Notes: generated by a model not told the origin, from the sequence alone. A stretch of DNA of 39,940 nt from a virus (IMGVR_UViG_3300027801_000056:1-39940), one strand, 5' to 3'; counted from the stretch's first letter, positions 23,419-32,470 are shown. Translations and numbers: made by a program.

Positions 23419-24663
23419 ATGAACACAGGAGAAGATATATTTGAGAAATATAAAAAAGCTAATTCTACTTTAGATTATCTACATATTCCTCCAAATGAGT
23501 GGGAAGAGATAAAGGAAATGTATCCAAAGGATGAGGTCAAGGCAAAATTAGCTGAGGTAGCAATGACATGGCCACCACCATTCGTAAATATTACAGAAAA
23601 GGATGCAATCAACGAATACCGAAGATTAAAAACAGTTCGTTATAATGAAATGATTAAAACTGATGAGGAATGGTTTCCACGAAAGGCAGAAGCACCAAAA
23701 TATTCATTAGAGTATGATAGAACTCCTGTTTTAATCAAAAGATACAATGGTGGAAACAAAGCATCAGATTTCTTTCATCAACGTAATAGATGGGAAGTTA
23801 GTGGTTCACAGGGACCTGGTCCACTTAGAACATGGAGAAGTATTAAGTTCATGACTTCTTTAATGGGGGCACTGTATTCTCTTAAAATGGAGGATGTATC
23901 AGCAAAAACATTAAGAACGTGTTTATCACTAAGAAAATATACAGCATCTCAATTCAAGCCTGCAGTTGCTAAAACTATATACGATTATTTCAAAGCAGAA
24001 ATCATTATTGATTTCTCTATGGGATGGGGTGATCGATTATGTGGTTTTTATGCATCCGATTACGGTAAGAAGTATATTGGTTTAGACCCAAAGGCCGATA
24101 ATCATCCTATATACGAAAAACAGGCAGAATTCTATAAAAAACATAATGGTTTCTTTGAACACGAACGAGAACACGTATTTCATATAGAAGCAGCCGAAGA
24201 TTTTGATTTCACTTCTTATAAAGACCAAGTAGATTTAATATTTACATCACCACCATATTTCAATATAGAAAAATACTCTGAAGAAGAAACACAATCTTGG
24301 ATGAGATATAAAACAATTGATGTATGGAATGAACATTTCTTACATAAGGCACTTGGTAATATGATACAGACCTTAAAAAGTGGTGGAACTATGTTAATCA
24401 ATATTTCAGATGTATTCTCAACGAGTGGTAAAGAAAGAACTTATCTTTCTATTGTAAACCCAATGTGTGAGTATTTAGAATCTCAAGGATTGATTTACAA
24501 AGGATGTATTGGAATGGCAATGGCAAAAAGACCTAATAGTGGAGGAGCAGGAACTGCAAGAGAAACTGAAGTCAATAATTGGAGTGAGGAATCACTTGAA
24601 TCTGCAGAAGAAACAAGAGACATAAAATTTGGTGAACCTTGTTGGGTATTTTCTAAACAATAA
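23419..24663 (+). CDS. SAM-dependent SPPY methyltransferase, paralogue 2
   Basis: A 414-residue paralogue of the enzyme at 15956. Motif I reads IDFSMGWGDRLCGF (197-210), the catalytic motif LIFTSPPYFNIEKYS (273-287), then EEETQSWMRY and TMLINISDVF. A conserved pre-motif FKPAVAKTIYDYF (179-191) matches FRPSAAKYIYN of paralogue 1. Its N-terminal 170 residues differ from the others and may set specificity. It probably methylates an amino group of adenine or cytosine in DNA; no cognate restriction enzyme is visible. It begins 2 nt after the cupin gene. Confidence 0.8.
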   Translation: MNTGEDIFEKYKKANSTLDYLHIPPNEWEEIKEMYPKDEVKAKLAEVAMTWPPPFVNITEKDAINEYRRLKTVRYNEMIKTDEEWFPRKAEAPKYSLEYDRTPVLIKRYNGGNKASDFFHQRNRWEVSGSQGPGPLRTWRSIKFMTSLMGALYSLKMEDVSAKTLRTCLSLRKYTASQFKPAVAKTIYDYFKAEIIIDFSMGWGDRLCGFYASDYGKKYIGLDPKADNHPIYEKQAEFYKKHNGFFEHEREHVFHIEAAEDFDFTSYKDQVDLIFTSPPYFNIEKYSEEETQSWMRYKTIDVWNEHFLHKALGNMIQTLKSGGTMLINISDVFSTSGKERTYLSIVNPMCEYLESQGLIYKGCIGMAMAKRPNSGGAGTARETEVNNWSEESLESAEETRDIKFGEPCWVFSKQ

Positions 24664-24674
24664 AATAAAACATT

Positions 24675-24866
24675 ATGGCAAAAACATATATAGAATTAGA
24701 AGAAGTAAAGGAATTATGTATTAAGGCATTTAATGATGCACGAGAATTTCACTCAATAGATGGTATGGTTGATATCAATCAGATATCCGATTTACCTAAA
24801 GATTTAATACCAAATGTATTCGATAGTCATTCTTGGATTAATAATAATATAACAAACCAAACATGA
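24675..24866 (+). CDS. Small acidic protein, unknown
   Basis: A 63-residue protein starting 11 nt after the methyltransferase stop and overlapping the next gene by 4 nt (ATGA). It has an acidic helical N-terminal half (YIELEEVKELCIKAFNDAR). No family recognised. Confidence 0.6.
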   Translation: MAKTYIELEEVKELCIKAFNDAREFHSIDGMVDINQISDLPKDLIPNVFDSHSWINNNITNQT

Positions 24867-25159
24867 AAACAGTAATAAAGGAATACAAAGAAGCCCACAA
24901 AAAGGAAGTTTGGTTAGATGGTGTATTATATAACTTCATCTATGGATTTCTTGGAGCAGTAGTGATTGTAGCATTAACTCTTAAAATAGATATTGCTGTA
25001 TTATTAGCATACCTCGTATATTACTTCTTTTTGGGTAAGGTGGTTAACCGACCTAAATATGTTACCTCTTTAGGCAAGTTCATTATATTCCCAATCCCAA
25101 CGGCAATAGGGGCTTTTATAGGTTACAAAGTAACTCCAATGTTAATTGCCTTGTTATAG
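24863..25159 (+). CDS. Small membrane protein
   Basis: A 98-residue protein with two or three hydrophobic segments: YGFLGAVVIVALTLK (about 28-42), IAVLLAYLVYYFFLG (44-58), and IIFPIPTAIGAFIGYKV (about 74-90). It should sit in the host inner membrane. Phage membrane proteins often act in superinfection exclusion or lysis timing, but nothing here identifies the role. It is translationally coupled to the upstream gene. Confidence 0.65.
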   Translation: MKTVIKEYKEAHKKEVWLDGVLYNFIYGFLGAVVIVALTLKIDIAVLLAYLVYYFFLGKVVNRPKYVTSLGKFIIFPIPTAIGAFIGYKVTPMLIALL

Positions 25160-25177
25160 AAAATAAACACGAAAAGA

Positions 25178-25209
25178 CTTGTATATTCCAATAATAAGTC
25201 GTATATTAC
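25178..25209 (+). promoter_or_regulatory. Phage promoter 9 (CTTG type) with 16-bp palindrome
   Basis: The -33 position holds CTTGTATAT (25178), resembling the host TTTG, and the -7 box is TATATTAC at 25202 (spacing 24). A perfect 16-bp palindrome TATTACATATGTAATA covers 25204-25219. An upstream aaataaacacgaaa is shared with promoter 10. It drives the gene at 25257. Confidence 0.75.
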
Positions 25210-25256
25210 ATATGTAATAGAGAGAGATATTACACTAAACCTTAAAAACATTAAAG

Positions 25257-25568
25257 ATGAAAAGTAAATTTGAAATTTGGATTGAGAAAGTTAATAGTGA
25301 AAGAAAAGTATATTGGGATAATAATTTCTCATATAAAGAATATGAAGAGTTGGTAGTTACTAAAGGTAATAAGTACATGAAAGTTATGGATGGCTCATCT
25401 GTTTGGGGATTCATCTCTATGGTAGATGGTTTATTAAAAAACTCACCAATTAAAAAAGGAGATTTATTAAAACCAGCTGGTTGGAGAACACCGGCAAAAC
25501 ATAGTAGAGGTAACATCTTCGATGGAACTGATACGTGGACTTACCATGGACCAAGTTATTTGAAATAA
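25257..25568 (+). CDS. Small protein, unknown
   Basis: A 103-residue protein behind a complete promoter and a standard leader (accttaaaaacattaaag before ATG). The C-terminal part is rich in Trp, Gly and Lys (LKPAGWRTPAKHSRGN, then GTDTWTYHGPSYLK). The middle (GDLLKPAGW) hints at a small beta-barrel. Function unknown. Confidence 0.65.
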   Translation: MKSKFEIWIEKVNSERKVYWDNNFSYKEYEELVVTKGNKYMKVMDGSSVWGFISMVDGLLKNSPIKKGDLLKPAGWRTPAKHSRGNIFDGTDTWTYHGPSYLK

Positions 25569-25590
25569 TTTGAAAATAAACACGAAATAG

Positions 25591-25622
25591 CTTGTGTAAT
25601 TCAATAAAAAGTCGTATATTAC
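25591..25622 (+). promoter_or_regulatory. Phage promoter 10 (CTTG type) with imperfect palindrome
   Basis: CTTGTGTAA begins at 25591 and TATATTAC at 25615 (spacing 24). The start-site dyad TATTAC-TTAT-GTAATA covers 25617-25632, a one-pair variant of promoter 9. The similarity to promoter 9 extends upstream through aaataaacacgaaa. Confidence 0.75.
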
Positions 25623-25666
25623 TTATGTAATAAGAAATGATAATTAAACCCTTAAAACCAATTAAA

Positions 25667-25933
25667 ATGAATAAATTAGAAATGTTTCAAGAATCAATCG
25701 AAGGAGTTAAGTTTACTAAACCACAAAAAGGAATAGTTAGTTTACTTCTTAAAGGATGGACAATAAAAACTGTAAATAAACACCACATGAGTGGTGGACA
25801 AATGATGTGGAAATCACCACATTCAGATTACTTAGAACACGCTGGTAAAGTTTACAAAGCATTTTTCAATGTTTTCTATCAAATCAAAAAACAAAAAGGA
25901 ATTGAAGTTCCTTATAACTTATTTTTAAAATAA
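25667..25933 (+). CDS. Small basic protein, unknown
   Basis: An 88-residue protein. An upstream in-frame ATG at 25637 exists, but ATG 25667 is preceded by the usual aaaccaattaaa-type leader at a normal distance from the promoter, so I prefer it. GWTIKTVNKHHMSGGQMMW with several His and Met residues, followed by KAFFNVFYQIKKQKG, gives a basic character. Function unknown. Confidence 0.6.
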   Translation: MNKLEMFQESIEGVKFTKPQKGIVSLLLKGWTIKTVNKHHMSGGQMMWKSPHSDYLEHAGKVYKAFFNVFYQIKKQKGIEVPYNLFLK

Positions 25934-25958
25934 TCAATAAACCTTAAAACCTTAAATT

Positions 25959-26144
25959 ATGTTAAAATCACTTAAATCAAGATTACTTACCTATCTTTTC
26001 ACAGACTGGGTAAAATCAGAAACGGATATTGAAACATTACAAATATCTGCTAAATTCATAAAACAAAGAGAAATAGAAATCTCAGGAATCAAACCAGTAA
26101 TGGGATTCCGTTCTTACTCAGAGGATAACCAAATTAATGGGTAA
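25959..26144 (+). CDS. Small protein, unknown
   Basis: A 61-residue protein preceded by the aaccttaaaaccttaaatt leader typical here. Its N-terminus (MLKSLKSRLLTYLFTDWVKS) is amphipathic and it overlaps the metalloprotease-like gene by 8 nt. No family recognised. Confidence 0.6.
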   Translation: MLKSLKSRLLTYLFTDWVKSETDIETLQISAKFIKQREIEISGIKPVMGFRSYSEDNQING

Positions 26145-26562
26145 GTATAAGTTTAAAAATAGAAAATTTCCAAAGGAATTTCAATCCGTATGTGATTATA
26201 TAAAAAGTACCAAAGGAGTTGTTGTCAAATTAGGACATATAACATCTTTTATGGGACACTTTAATCGCACTATATACATTCATCACAACTATGATTTAAC
26301 AAATAATGGATTATATGCCTTACTTCATGAAGTAGGACATTCATTACAACCACCTACTTCAGTTGGTTCAAACTCATATAAGAATATCGATGATGATTTA
26401 AACAAACGAGAGTTTGAAATGGGTAGGTTTGTAAATGAATTAGATGCATGGAAAATAGGATTAAATGTTGCCAAAGAATTAAATCTTAAAATAAATAACG
26501 ATGAATGGAATAATCAAAAAAATGAGGCTCTTCTTACTTACTGGCCTAATAACTCTAAGTAG
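26137..26562 (+). CDS. Zincin-like metallopeptidase
   Basis: A 141-residue protein with a zinc-peptidase HEXXH motif in LYALLHEVGHSLQPP (H64, E65, H68), preceded by a beta-strand stretch RTIYIHHNYDLTNNG, the arrangement of ImmA/IrrE-like and related small zincins. A third ligand is likely the Glu in NELDAWKIGLNV (about residue 100). No signal peptide is seen, so it would act in the cytoplasm, perhaps on a host regulator; that is inference. It overlaps the following lipoprotein gene by about 41 nt. Confidence 0.75.
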   Translation: MGKYKFKNRKFPKEFQSVCDYIKSTKGVVVKLGHITSFMGHFNRTIYIHHNYDLTNNGLYALLHEVGHSLQPPTSVGSNSYKNIDDDLNKREFEMGRFVNELDAWKIGLNVAKELNLKINNDEWNNQKNEALLTYWPNNSK

Positions 26563-27706
26563 TTGTGAAAAAGATGAATTTGATGGAATAGATATCCCAC
26601 CCCCTATATCTCAGACAATTTACAAAGAATCCTATTTAAATCAAAGAAGTGGAACATACTTCATTTGGGGAAATGGATCTGAAAGTTATAGTTTGAATAT
26701 CGGAAAAAATGAAACCGGTGGCACGTTGGAATTCTCACAAGGGGCATCATACTATGATGTAAACAATGATGGATTTCAAGATATTTTAGCATGTCCATAC
26801 TATGATGATGGTACAATACGAAGAGCATCTGCTCATTGGTTTATTAATGAAGGAGATGATAAAACTTACATAAAAGATTCTTCTTTTATAAATGTTAATA
26901 CGGATGGATTTACGGGACATAAGATATTAAAAACCGATGTAAATAATGACAATCTAGCTGATTTCATTTTATTGGGAGTTGATGAAAGTCAACCAGGAAA
27001 CTATGGAGGAAACTTTACGGTATTAATTCAACAACCAGATTCTACATTTAATGTTAATGAAATTGATAATGGATTTGGTCTATGGTATCATAACGGAGCT
27101 GCTGGAGATATTAACGGTGATGGGAATGTTGATGTGATAACTGCTCAATATATTTGGTATGGTGATGGTATTGGTAATTTTACAAATTCTAATTTTGATT
27201 TACATCAATATACCAATCCTATTTTAACGTATGAAATTATTGATATAAATAAAGATGGATTTAACGATATGGTATTGGGCACACATGAGATTTATGGATA
27301 TACTACATCAATTGTGCTTGGTAAATCAGATGGATTTGATACTTCAAATATAGTAATCCCACTCCCAAACACTAACACAGAATATACCATGGATATTGAA
27401 TTCATGGATATCGATAACGATGGTGATTTGGATATAATTGAAGGAAGATATGATGGTAGTAGCTCTGAACTTGTGTTATATATAAATAATAATTTAAATT
27501 TCACATTAGACACAACAATACTTTCAGAATCACCAGATGGCGGTGGTATAAATGGAAGTAGTGATAACTATGGATGGACTCAATTCAAAATAGATGACAT
27601 TGATAAAGATGGGGTTGATGATATTATTTGTGAAAATTATCATGATGGCATTTATAATGGATTGAAAATGATAAATGGAGTGTGGGTAAAACATACTTTT
27701 AATTAA
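26522..27706 (+). CDS. Lipoprotein with FG-GAP/VCBS repeats
   Basis: A 394-residue exported protein. I chose ATG 26522 instead of 26501 because it gives a clean lipoprotein signal MRLFLLTGLITLSSCEKDE with lipobox Cys. The rest is a repeat protein of FG-GAP/VCBS type. Calcium-loop motifs D-N-D-G or D-I-D-G recur at least six times: DVNNDGFQDI, DVNNDNLADF, DINGDGNVDV, DINKDGFNDM, DIDNDGDLDI and DIDKDGVDDI. Such domains form beta-propellers that bind Ca2+ and adhere to glycans. A phage copy would sit in the host envelope and may alter the cell surface. Confidence 0.8.
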   Translation: MRLFLLTGLITLSSCEKDEFDGIDIPPPISQTIYKESYLNQRSGTYFIWGNGSESYSLNIGKNETGGTLEFSQGASYYDVNNDGFQDILACPYYDDGTIRRASAHWFINEGDDKTYIKDSSFINVNTDGFTGHKILKTDVNNDNLADFILLGVDESQPGNYGGNFTVLIQQPDSTFNVNEIDNGFGLWYHNGAAGDINGDGNVDVITAQYIWYGDGIGNFTNSNFDLHQYTNPILTYEIIDINKDGFNDMVLGTHEIYGYTTSIVLGKSDGFDTSNIVIPLPNTNTEYTMDIEFMDIDNDGDLDIIEGRYDGSSSELVLYINNNLNFTLDTTILSESPDGGGINGSSDNYGWTQFKIDDIDKDGVDDIICENYHDGIYNGLKMINGVWVKHTFN

Positions 27707-27723
27707 AAATAATTACAAAACAA

Positions 27724-27755
27724 TTAGGATACATCAATAAATTGTTGTATCTTTG
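27724..27755 (+). promoter_or_regulatory. Phage promoter 11 (polymerase, TATCTTTG subclass)
   Basis: TTAGGATAC begins at 27724 and TATCTTTG at 27748 (spacing 24). Its spacer (aataaattgttg) and -7 box resemble the SSB promoter. The expected start codon of the polymerase lies 34-37 nt after the -7 box, the same as at promoter 4. Confidence 0.75.
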
Positions 27756-27788
27756 TATTAATAAAAATAATAACACTTAAAAACTAAA

Positions 27789-30308
27789 GTTATTTATCAA
27801 AATATCTATTATCAACGAGAAAAGAACTTAATACATCTTTGGGATGATCAGAGAGGTTATAGTGCATTTCCATATACACGATATGCATATGAACATGCAA
27901 AACGAGGTGAGTATAAATCTATATATGGTGACAACTTAACTAAGATTTACAAATTCAAAGGAGATGATCCTACTTTGTTTGAATCTGATGTACCTGAAAC
28001 CACACGAGCATTAGTAGATATGTATTCCGATACGGATAATGTATCTACTGGTCATATCATTCTTACTTATGATATTGAGTGTGAAATGACAAGTGGTATA
28101 CCAGACCCATTAGAAGCTACAAACGAATTAACATCAATTGCACTTCATGATTCTGCTACCAACCAATATTGGGTATTGGTGATGGATAAAGAAGGAAAGA
28201 TGTTAGAAAAAACAACAGATAAGGCAATTGTACTTCCTTTCAGAACCGAAGAAGAGATGTTAATAAAATATCTTGAATTGTATGAAATGATTAATCCTTC
28301 AATCGTTACAGGATGGAATATTGATTTCTTTGATACACCTATGTTATACAATCGTATTAAACGATTGATGGGAGAAAAACAAGCAAATAGATTATCTCCA
28401 ATAGGACAATGTTTCTGGTCACCTTATCGTAAGAGATATTTCATGGCCGGTGTATCTTATTTGGATTACATCACATTATATAAGAATTACAATTTTGGTG
28501 AACTTGCAAATTATCGATTAGATACAGTTGCTCAGAAAGAATTGGGCAGAGGTAAAATAGAATACCAAGGAAACTTGGATGAGTTATTTAAAGAAGATAT
28601 TGAAAAGTTCATTGAGTATAACTTGGTGGATGTTGAATTGGTTGTGGGATTTGAAGAAAAACTACAATTCATTGATTTATGTAGAGGTATCTGTCATGCT
28701 GGACACGTTCCGTATGAAGATTTTGTATATTCATCAAAGTATCTTGAGGGTGCAATGTTAACCTATCTTCGTAGAAAAGGATTAGTTGCATGTAACAAAC
28801 CTGCTGATAGGAGAGAACGAATGGAAGCTCTTAAAGCAAACAAACAAGAAAAATTCATTGGGGCTTATGTAAAGGCACCAATTGTTGGTAAATATGAATG
28901 GATTTATGATTTAGATTTAACATCTCTATATCCTTCAATCATTATGAGTATCAACATATCACCCGAAACCAAAATCGGTAAGATTAAAGATTGGGATGCA
29001 AATGAATTTATAAAAGGTAGTGTTGATACATATCAAATTGATGATGATACAATTACAAAAGAAAATTTAAAAGAATATTTAGAAAAATCTAAATTCGCAA
29101 TCGCATCAAATGGAGTATTATACAGAACAGACACCGTTGGGTGCATTCCTGGTATACTTGATTTGTGGTTTAAGAAGAGGGTTGAGTATAAAGATGAAAT
29201 GGTAAAATATGGAAAAGCAGGAAACAAAGAAAAATATGCCTTCTATCACAAACGTCAGTTGGTTCAGAAGATTTTACTTAACTCTTTATATGGGGTGCTT
29301 GGTCTTCCTGCCTTTAGGTTCTATGATGTTGATAATGCTACCGCTGTTACCACGACAGGACAGACAGTTATTAAATCAACTGCTGATATGGCTAACATCA
29401 AGTACAACAAGGAATTGGGTACTCCTGATTTGGATTCTAATATATACATCGATACTGATTCTGTATTCTTCTCCGCAGTTCCTTTAATGGATAAACGACT
29501 TCCTAATTGGAAAAATGAAGAACAAGATGTAATTGCTGGTTATGTAAATGATATTGCAGAAGAAATGCAAGATTACCTCAATGATTTCTATGATATCCTA
29601 TCTAAAAAGGTATTCAATATAGATAAAGATAAACACAGATTAGAAATTAAAATGGAAAATGTTGCAAAAGCAGGATTGTGGATTGCAAAGAAAAGATATG
29701 CACAATGGATTATATCAGATAATGGTGTACCATGTGATAAGTTGGATGTAAAAGGATTGGATGTTAAGCGTTCATCGTTCCCAAAGGCATTTCAAGAATG
29801 TATGGGAAAAGTTTTGATTGATATACTGAAGGGTGTTTCTGAGGAAGAACTTACAGAATATGTATTGGATTTCAAAAAGAATATGGTAAATAGACCTAAC
29901 TCTGAAATCGCTAAGAATACGGCAGTAAAGAATCTTAAGAAATATATGCCGAAAGGTAAACGAGTACCATTTACTACAATGAAAGGAACTCCTGCTCACG
30001 TAAAAGCAGCAATTGCATATAATGACCTTATAAAACATTTTGATGTACCGTTCAAATACGGACCGATGGTAAATGGTGATAAAGTAAAGTGGGTATATCT
30101 TAAAACAAATCCATTAGGATTAAATGGTTTAGCATTTACTGGTTGGAAAGACCCACCAGAAATAGAAGAGTTTATAAACACCTACATAGACCACAACAAA
30201 ATCTTTGAAAGAGAGTTACGATTCAAGTTACAAGATTTCTATGATGCAATTGGATGGGGAGAAATGATTAGTGAACAAAAGACAGCAGAAAAGTTTTTTA
30301 CCTTTTAA
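27789..30308 (+). CDS. Replicative DNA polymerase, family B (T4 gp43-like)
   Basis: A complete family B polymerase of about 839 residues. Exonuclease motifs are DIECEM (Exo I), GWNIDFFDTPMLYNR (Exo II) and YNLVDVELV (Exo III). Polymerase motifs are DLDLTSLYPSIIMS (A), KILLNSLYGVLG (B) and YIDTDSVFF (C). The first ATG/GTG/TTG in frame is TTG 27975, but the frame is open back to a stop at 27771-27773. The 62 codons from 27789 encode a typical gp43 N-terminus (IYQNIYYQREKNLIHLWDD). The start must therefore be unusual: GTT 27789 or ATT 27792. It ends with an apparent clamp-interaction-like FFTF. It is the main replicase, working with gp45 and gp44/62. Confidence 0.9.
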   Translation, partial: VIYQNIYYQREKNLIHLWDDQRGYSAFPYTRYAYEHAKRGEYKSIYGDNLTKIYKFKGDDPTLFESDVPETTRALVDMYSDTDNVSTGHIILTYDIECEMTSGIPDPLEATNELTSIALHDSATNQYWVLVMDKEGKMLEKTTDKAIVLPFRTEEEMLIKYLELYEMINPSIVTGWNIDFFDTPMLYNRIKRLMGEKQANRLSPIGQCFWSPYRKRYFMAGVSYLDYITLYKNYNFGELANYRLDTVAQKELGRGKIEYQGNLDELFKEDIEKFIEYNLVDVELVVGFEEKLQFIDLCRGICHAGHVPYEDFVYSSKYLEGAMLTYLRRKGLVACNKPADRRERMEALKANKQEKFIGAYVKAPIVGKYEWIYDLDLTSLYPSIIMSINISPETKIGKIKDWDANEFIKGSVDTYQIDDDTITKENLKEYLEKSKFAIASNGVLYRTDTVGCIPGILDLWFKKRVEYKDEMVKYGKAGNKEKYAFYHKRQLVQKILLNSLYGVLGLPAFRFYDVDNATAVTTTGQTVIKSTADMANIKYNKELGTPDLDSNIYIDTDSVFFSAVPLMDKRLPNWKNEEQDVIAGYVNDIAEEMQDYLNDFYDILSKKVFNIDKDKHRLEIKMENVAKAGLWIAKKRYAQWIISDNGVPCDKLDVKGLDVKRSSFPKAFQECMGKVLIDILKGVSEEELTEYVLDFKKNMVNRPNSEIAKNTAVKNLKKYMPKGKRVPFTTMKGTPAHVKAAIAYNDLIKHFDVPFKYGPMVNGDKVKWVYLKTNPLGLNGLAFTGWKDPPEIEEFINTYIDHNKIFERELRFKLQDFYDAIGWGEMISEQKTAEKFFTF

Positions 30309-30340
30309 TTAGGTAAATCCAAATAAATTCCGTATATTTG
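30309..30340 (+). promoter_or_regulatory. Phage promoter 12 (upstream of GroEL operon)
   Basis: TTAGGTAAA begins at 30309 and a perfect TATATTTG at 30333 (spacing 24). The leader up to 30411 holds two hairpins: ATGACA-ATA-TGTCAT (30342-30356) and TATAGT-AAATGA-ACTATA (30372-30389). It likely serves the small gene at 30411 and groEL. Confidence 0.75.
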
Positions 30341-30410
30341 TATGACAATATGTCATGTTCAAGTAAAGTGGTATAGTAAATGAACTATAATATGATAATT
30401 AAATAAAGTT

Positions 30411-30773
30411 ATGAGTGAAAAAATTTATGTAAGAAAGTGTGAAAGATACACAGTATGGGATGCCTCCGAACCAATTGAAGTTGATATAGAAAAACTTCGT
30501 AAATGTGAACCACCATATGAAGGCAAAACCAATGAGGATTTACTAACATACCTTACAGATAATGTTTGGGATAATTATGAGTGGAGTGATAATGAAACCA
30601 ATATAGAAATATATGGCACCGATGGGGTATATGATGTATCATTACAGGATTGTGATATGGAAAATTATTCAGATACAAGAAATAAAGGAGCCGATGAATG
30701 GTTGGAACTTGGTGTTCCAAATGAAGAATATTCAAGATATGGATATTTCGAAACCAAAACAACTAACGTATAA
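30411..30773 (+). CDS. Acidic protein, unknown
   Basis: A 120-residue, strongly acidic protein. It contains repeated Asp/Glu/Trp patterns (VWDNYEWSDNETNIEIYGTDG) and no recognised domain. It lies between promoter 12 and groEL, 29 nt before the groEL start, so the two are probably one transcript. It could be a chaperonin partner, but this is guilt by position only. Confidence 0.6.
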   Translation: MSEKIYVRKCERYTVWDASEPIEVDIEKLRKCEPPYEGKTNEDLLTYLTDNVWDNYEWSDNETNIEIYGTDGVYDVSLQDCDMENYSDTRNKGADEWLELGVPNEEYSRYGYFETKTTNV

Positions 30774-30802
30774 AATAAAAAAAACAAAAACAAGAATAAA
30801 TT

Positions 30803-32422
30803 ATGGCAGTAAAACAATTAAAGTTTGATGTAGCGGCAAGAGAATCTTTAAAGATAGGTTTGGATACATTGGCAGATGCAGTAAAAGTTACATTAGGACC
30901 AAAGGGTAGAAATGTACTATTACAGAAAGAACATGGCCAACCACATATTACAAAAGATGGTGTAACTGTAGCTAAAACAATAGAGTTAGAAGATGTTTTT
31001 GAAAACATGGGAGCTCAATTAGTTAAAGAAGTTGCTTCCAAAACAGGAGAAGAAGCCGGAGATGGAACAACAACCGCAACGGTTCTCGCACAAGAAATAG
31101 CAAGATTAGGATTTGAATACGTAGAAAACGGGTCAAACCCAATGGAACTTAAAAAGGGAATAGATGAGGCCGTTAAGTTGGTAGTAACTGATTTAGAAAA
31201 ACAAGCAATTGTTGTAGGTTCTGATTATGATAAAATAAAACAAATTGCAACAATATCTGCAAACAATGATACTATAATTGGTGAATTAATCGCAGATGCT
31301 TTCCAAAAGGTTGGTACTGATGGAGTAATCACAGTTGAGGAATCTAAGGGTATCCAAACTTCAATGGAACTTGTAGAAGGAATGCAATTTGATAAGGGAT
31401 ACTTATCCGCTCACTTCGTAACCAATGTAGATAAAATGGCATCTGATTTAGAAAATCCATACATCTTATTATATGATGGTAGGTTATCTAATATGAATGA
31501 CATTTTAACGTTGCTAGAAGGTATATCAGGTGAAAGTAAACCTATCCTTATTATAGCAGATGATGTAGAGGGAGAACTACTTGGAACACTTGTAGTTAAC
31601 AAACTTAGAGGAACACTTAAGGTTTGTGCAGTTAAATCACCTGCATTTGGTGATAGAAAGAAGGAAATGATGAATGATATAGCAGTATTAACTGGTGGTA
31701 CATTCATTTCCTCGGAAGTTGGATTGAAAATAGAAGAAGCTGATATATCAATGTTGGGAACGGCAGAAAAAGTTACTATCGGTAAAGATTCTACTACAAT
31801 TGTAAATGGAGGAGGTAATTCGGAAGAAATAGTTAAACGAATTGAACAAATCAAATCACAAATAGAAACTACTACATCAGATTATGACAAAGAAAAACTT
31901 CAAGAAAGATTAGCCAAATTAAGTGGTGGTGTTGCAGTCCTTTATATAGGAGCTGGTTCTGAAGTTGAGATGAAGGAGAAAAAAGATAGAGTAGATGATG
32001 CACTTCACGCTACACGAGCAGGTATTGCTGAGGGTATTGTTGAAGGGGGTGGAATTGCATTATTAAAAGCATCTGATTCTTTACTAAACGTAGAGTTGAA
32101 TGAATCAACTTCATTTAAAGATGGATATGATATTCTATACACTGCACTTTCGGCACCAATTTCACAAATTCTAAAAAATTGTGGTGTAACTGAAGATTCG
32201 GTTCTTCTTTATATTAAAGAAAACGGCGGTGGATATGATGCAAAAAACGAAAAGTTTGTAGATATGTTCGAAGCTGGTATCATTGACCCTAAGAAAGTAA
32301 CACGAATTGCACTTGAAAACGCAGCATCTGTTGCAGGGATGATATTAACTACCGAGTGTATGGTTGTTAACAAACCAGAAGAGAAACCACACTTTCCTAT
32401 GATGCAAATCCCAGGAATGTAA
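30803..32422 (+). CDS. groEL: Phage-encoded GroEL chaperonin
   Basis: A 539-residue chaperonin, close to the bacterial length (548). ATPase residues match GroEL numbering: [14 protein letters not shown] with D52, [14 protein letters not shown] with D87, and [20 protein letters not shown] near residue 396 for the third catalytic Asp. It forms a double ring that folds proteins inside a cage with GroES. The C-terminus ends in PMMQIPGM with no Gly-Gly-Met repeat tail. A GroES gene is present at 35093, so both halves are phage-encoded but not adjacent. It probably folds capsid or polymerase proteins. Confidence 0.96.
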   Translation: MAVKQLKFDVAARESLKIGLDTLADAVKVTLGPKGRNVLLQKEHGQPHITKDGVTVAKTIELEDVFENMGAQLVKEVASKTGEEAGDGTTTATVLAQEIARLGFEYVENGSNPMELKKGIDEAVKLVVTDLEKQAIVVGSDYDKIKQIATISANNDTIIGELIADAFQKVGTDGVITVEESKGIQTSMELVEGMQFDKGYLSAHFVTNVDKMASDLENPYILLYDGRLSNMNDILTLLEGISGESKPILIIADDVEGELLGTLVVNKLRGTLKVCAVKSPAFGDRKKEMMNDIAVLTGGTFISSEVGLKIEEADISMLGTAEKVTIGKDSTTIVNGGGNSEEIVKRIEQIKSQIETTTSDYDKEKLQERLAKLSGGVAVLYIGAGSEVEMKEKKDRVDDALHATRAGIAEGIVEGGGIALLKASDSLLNVELNESTSFKDGYDILYTALSAPISQILKNCGVTEDSVLLYIKENGGGYDAKNEKFVDMFEAGIIDPKKVTRIALENAASVAGMILTTECMVVNKPEEKPHFPMMQIPGM

Positions 32423-32438
32423 AATAAATACGAAAAAG

Positions 32439-32470
32439 TTTGGTAGTATCAAATAATTTTCGTATATTTG
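32439..32470 (+). promoter_or_regulatory. Promoter 13, host-type -33 TTTG (clamp)
   Basis: TTTGGTAGT begins at 32439 and TATATTTG at 32463 (spacing 24). Both boxes fit the Bacteroidetes host consensus TTTG / TAnnTTTG, unlike most others here which use TTAGGATA. It may therefore be read by the unmodified host polymerase. It drives the clamp gene at 32501. Confidence 0.8.

Noticed and set aside
23419-24663. Restriction-modification system around the methyltransferases
   Set aside because: No restriction endonuclease gene is adjacent to any of the three methyltransferases; the PD-(D/E)XK gene at 10495 is far away and beside recombination genes.
31411-31854. 147-codon - strand frame inside groEL
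   Set aside because: groEL is unambiguous on the + strand and the antisense product is Ser/Leu/Pro-rich without any motif.
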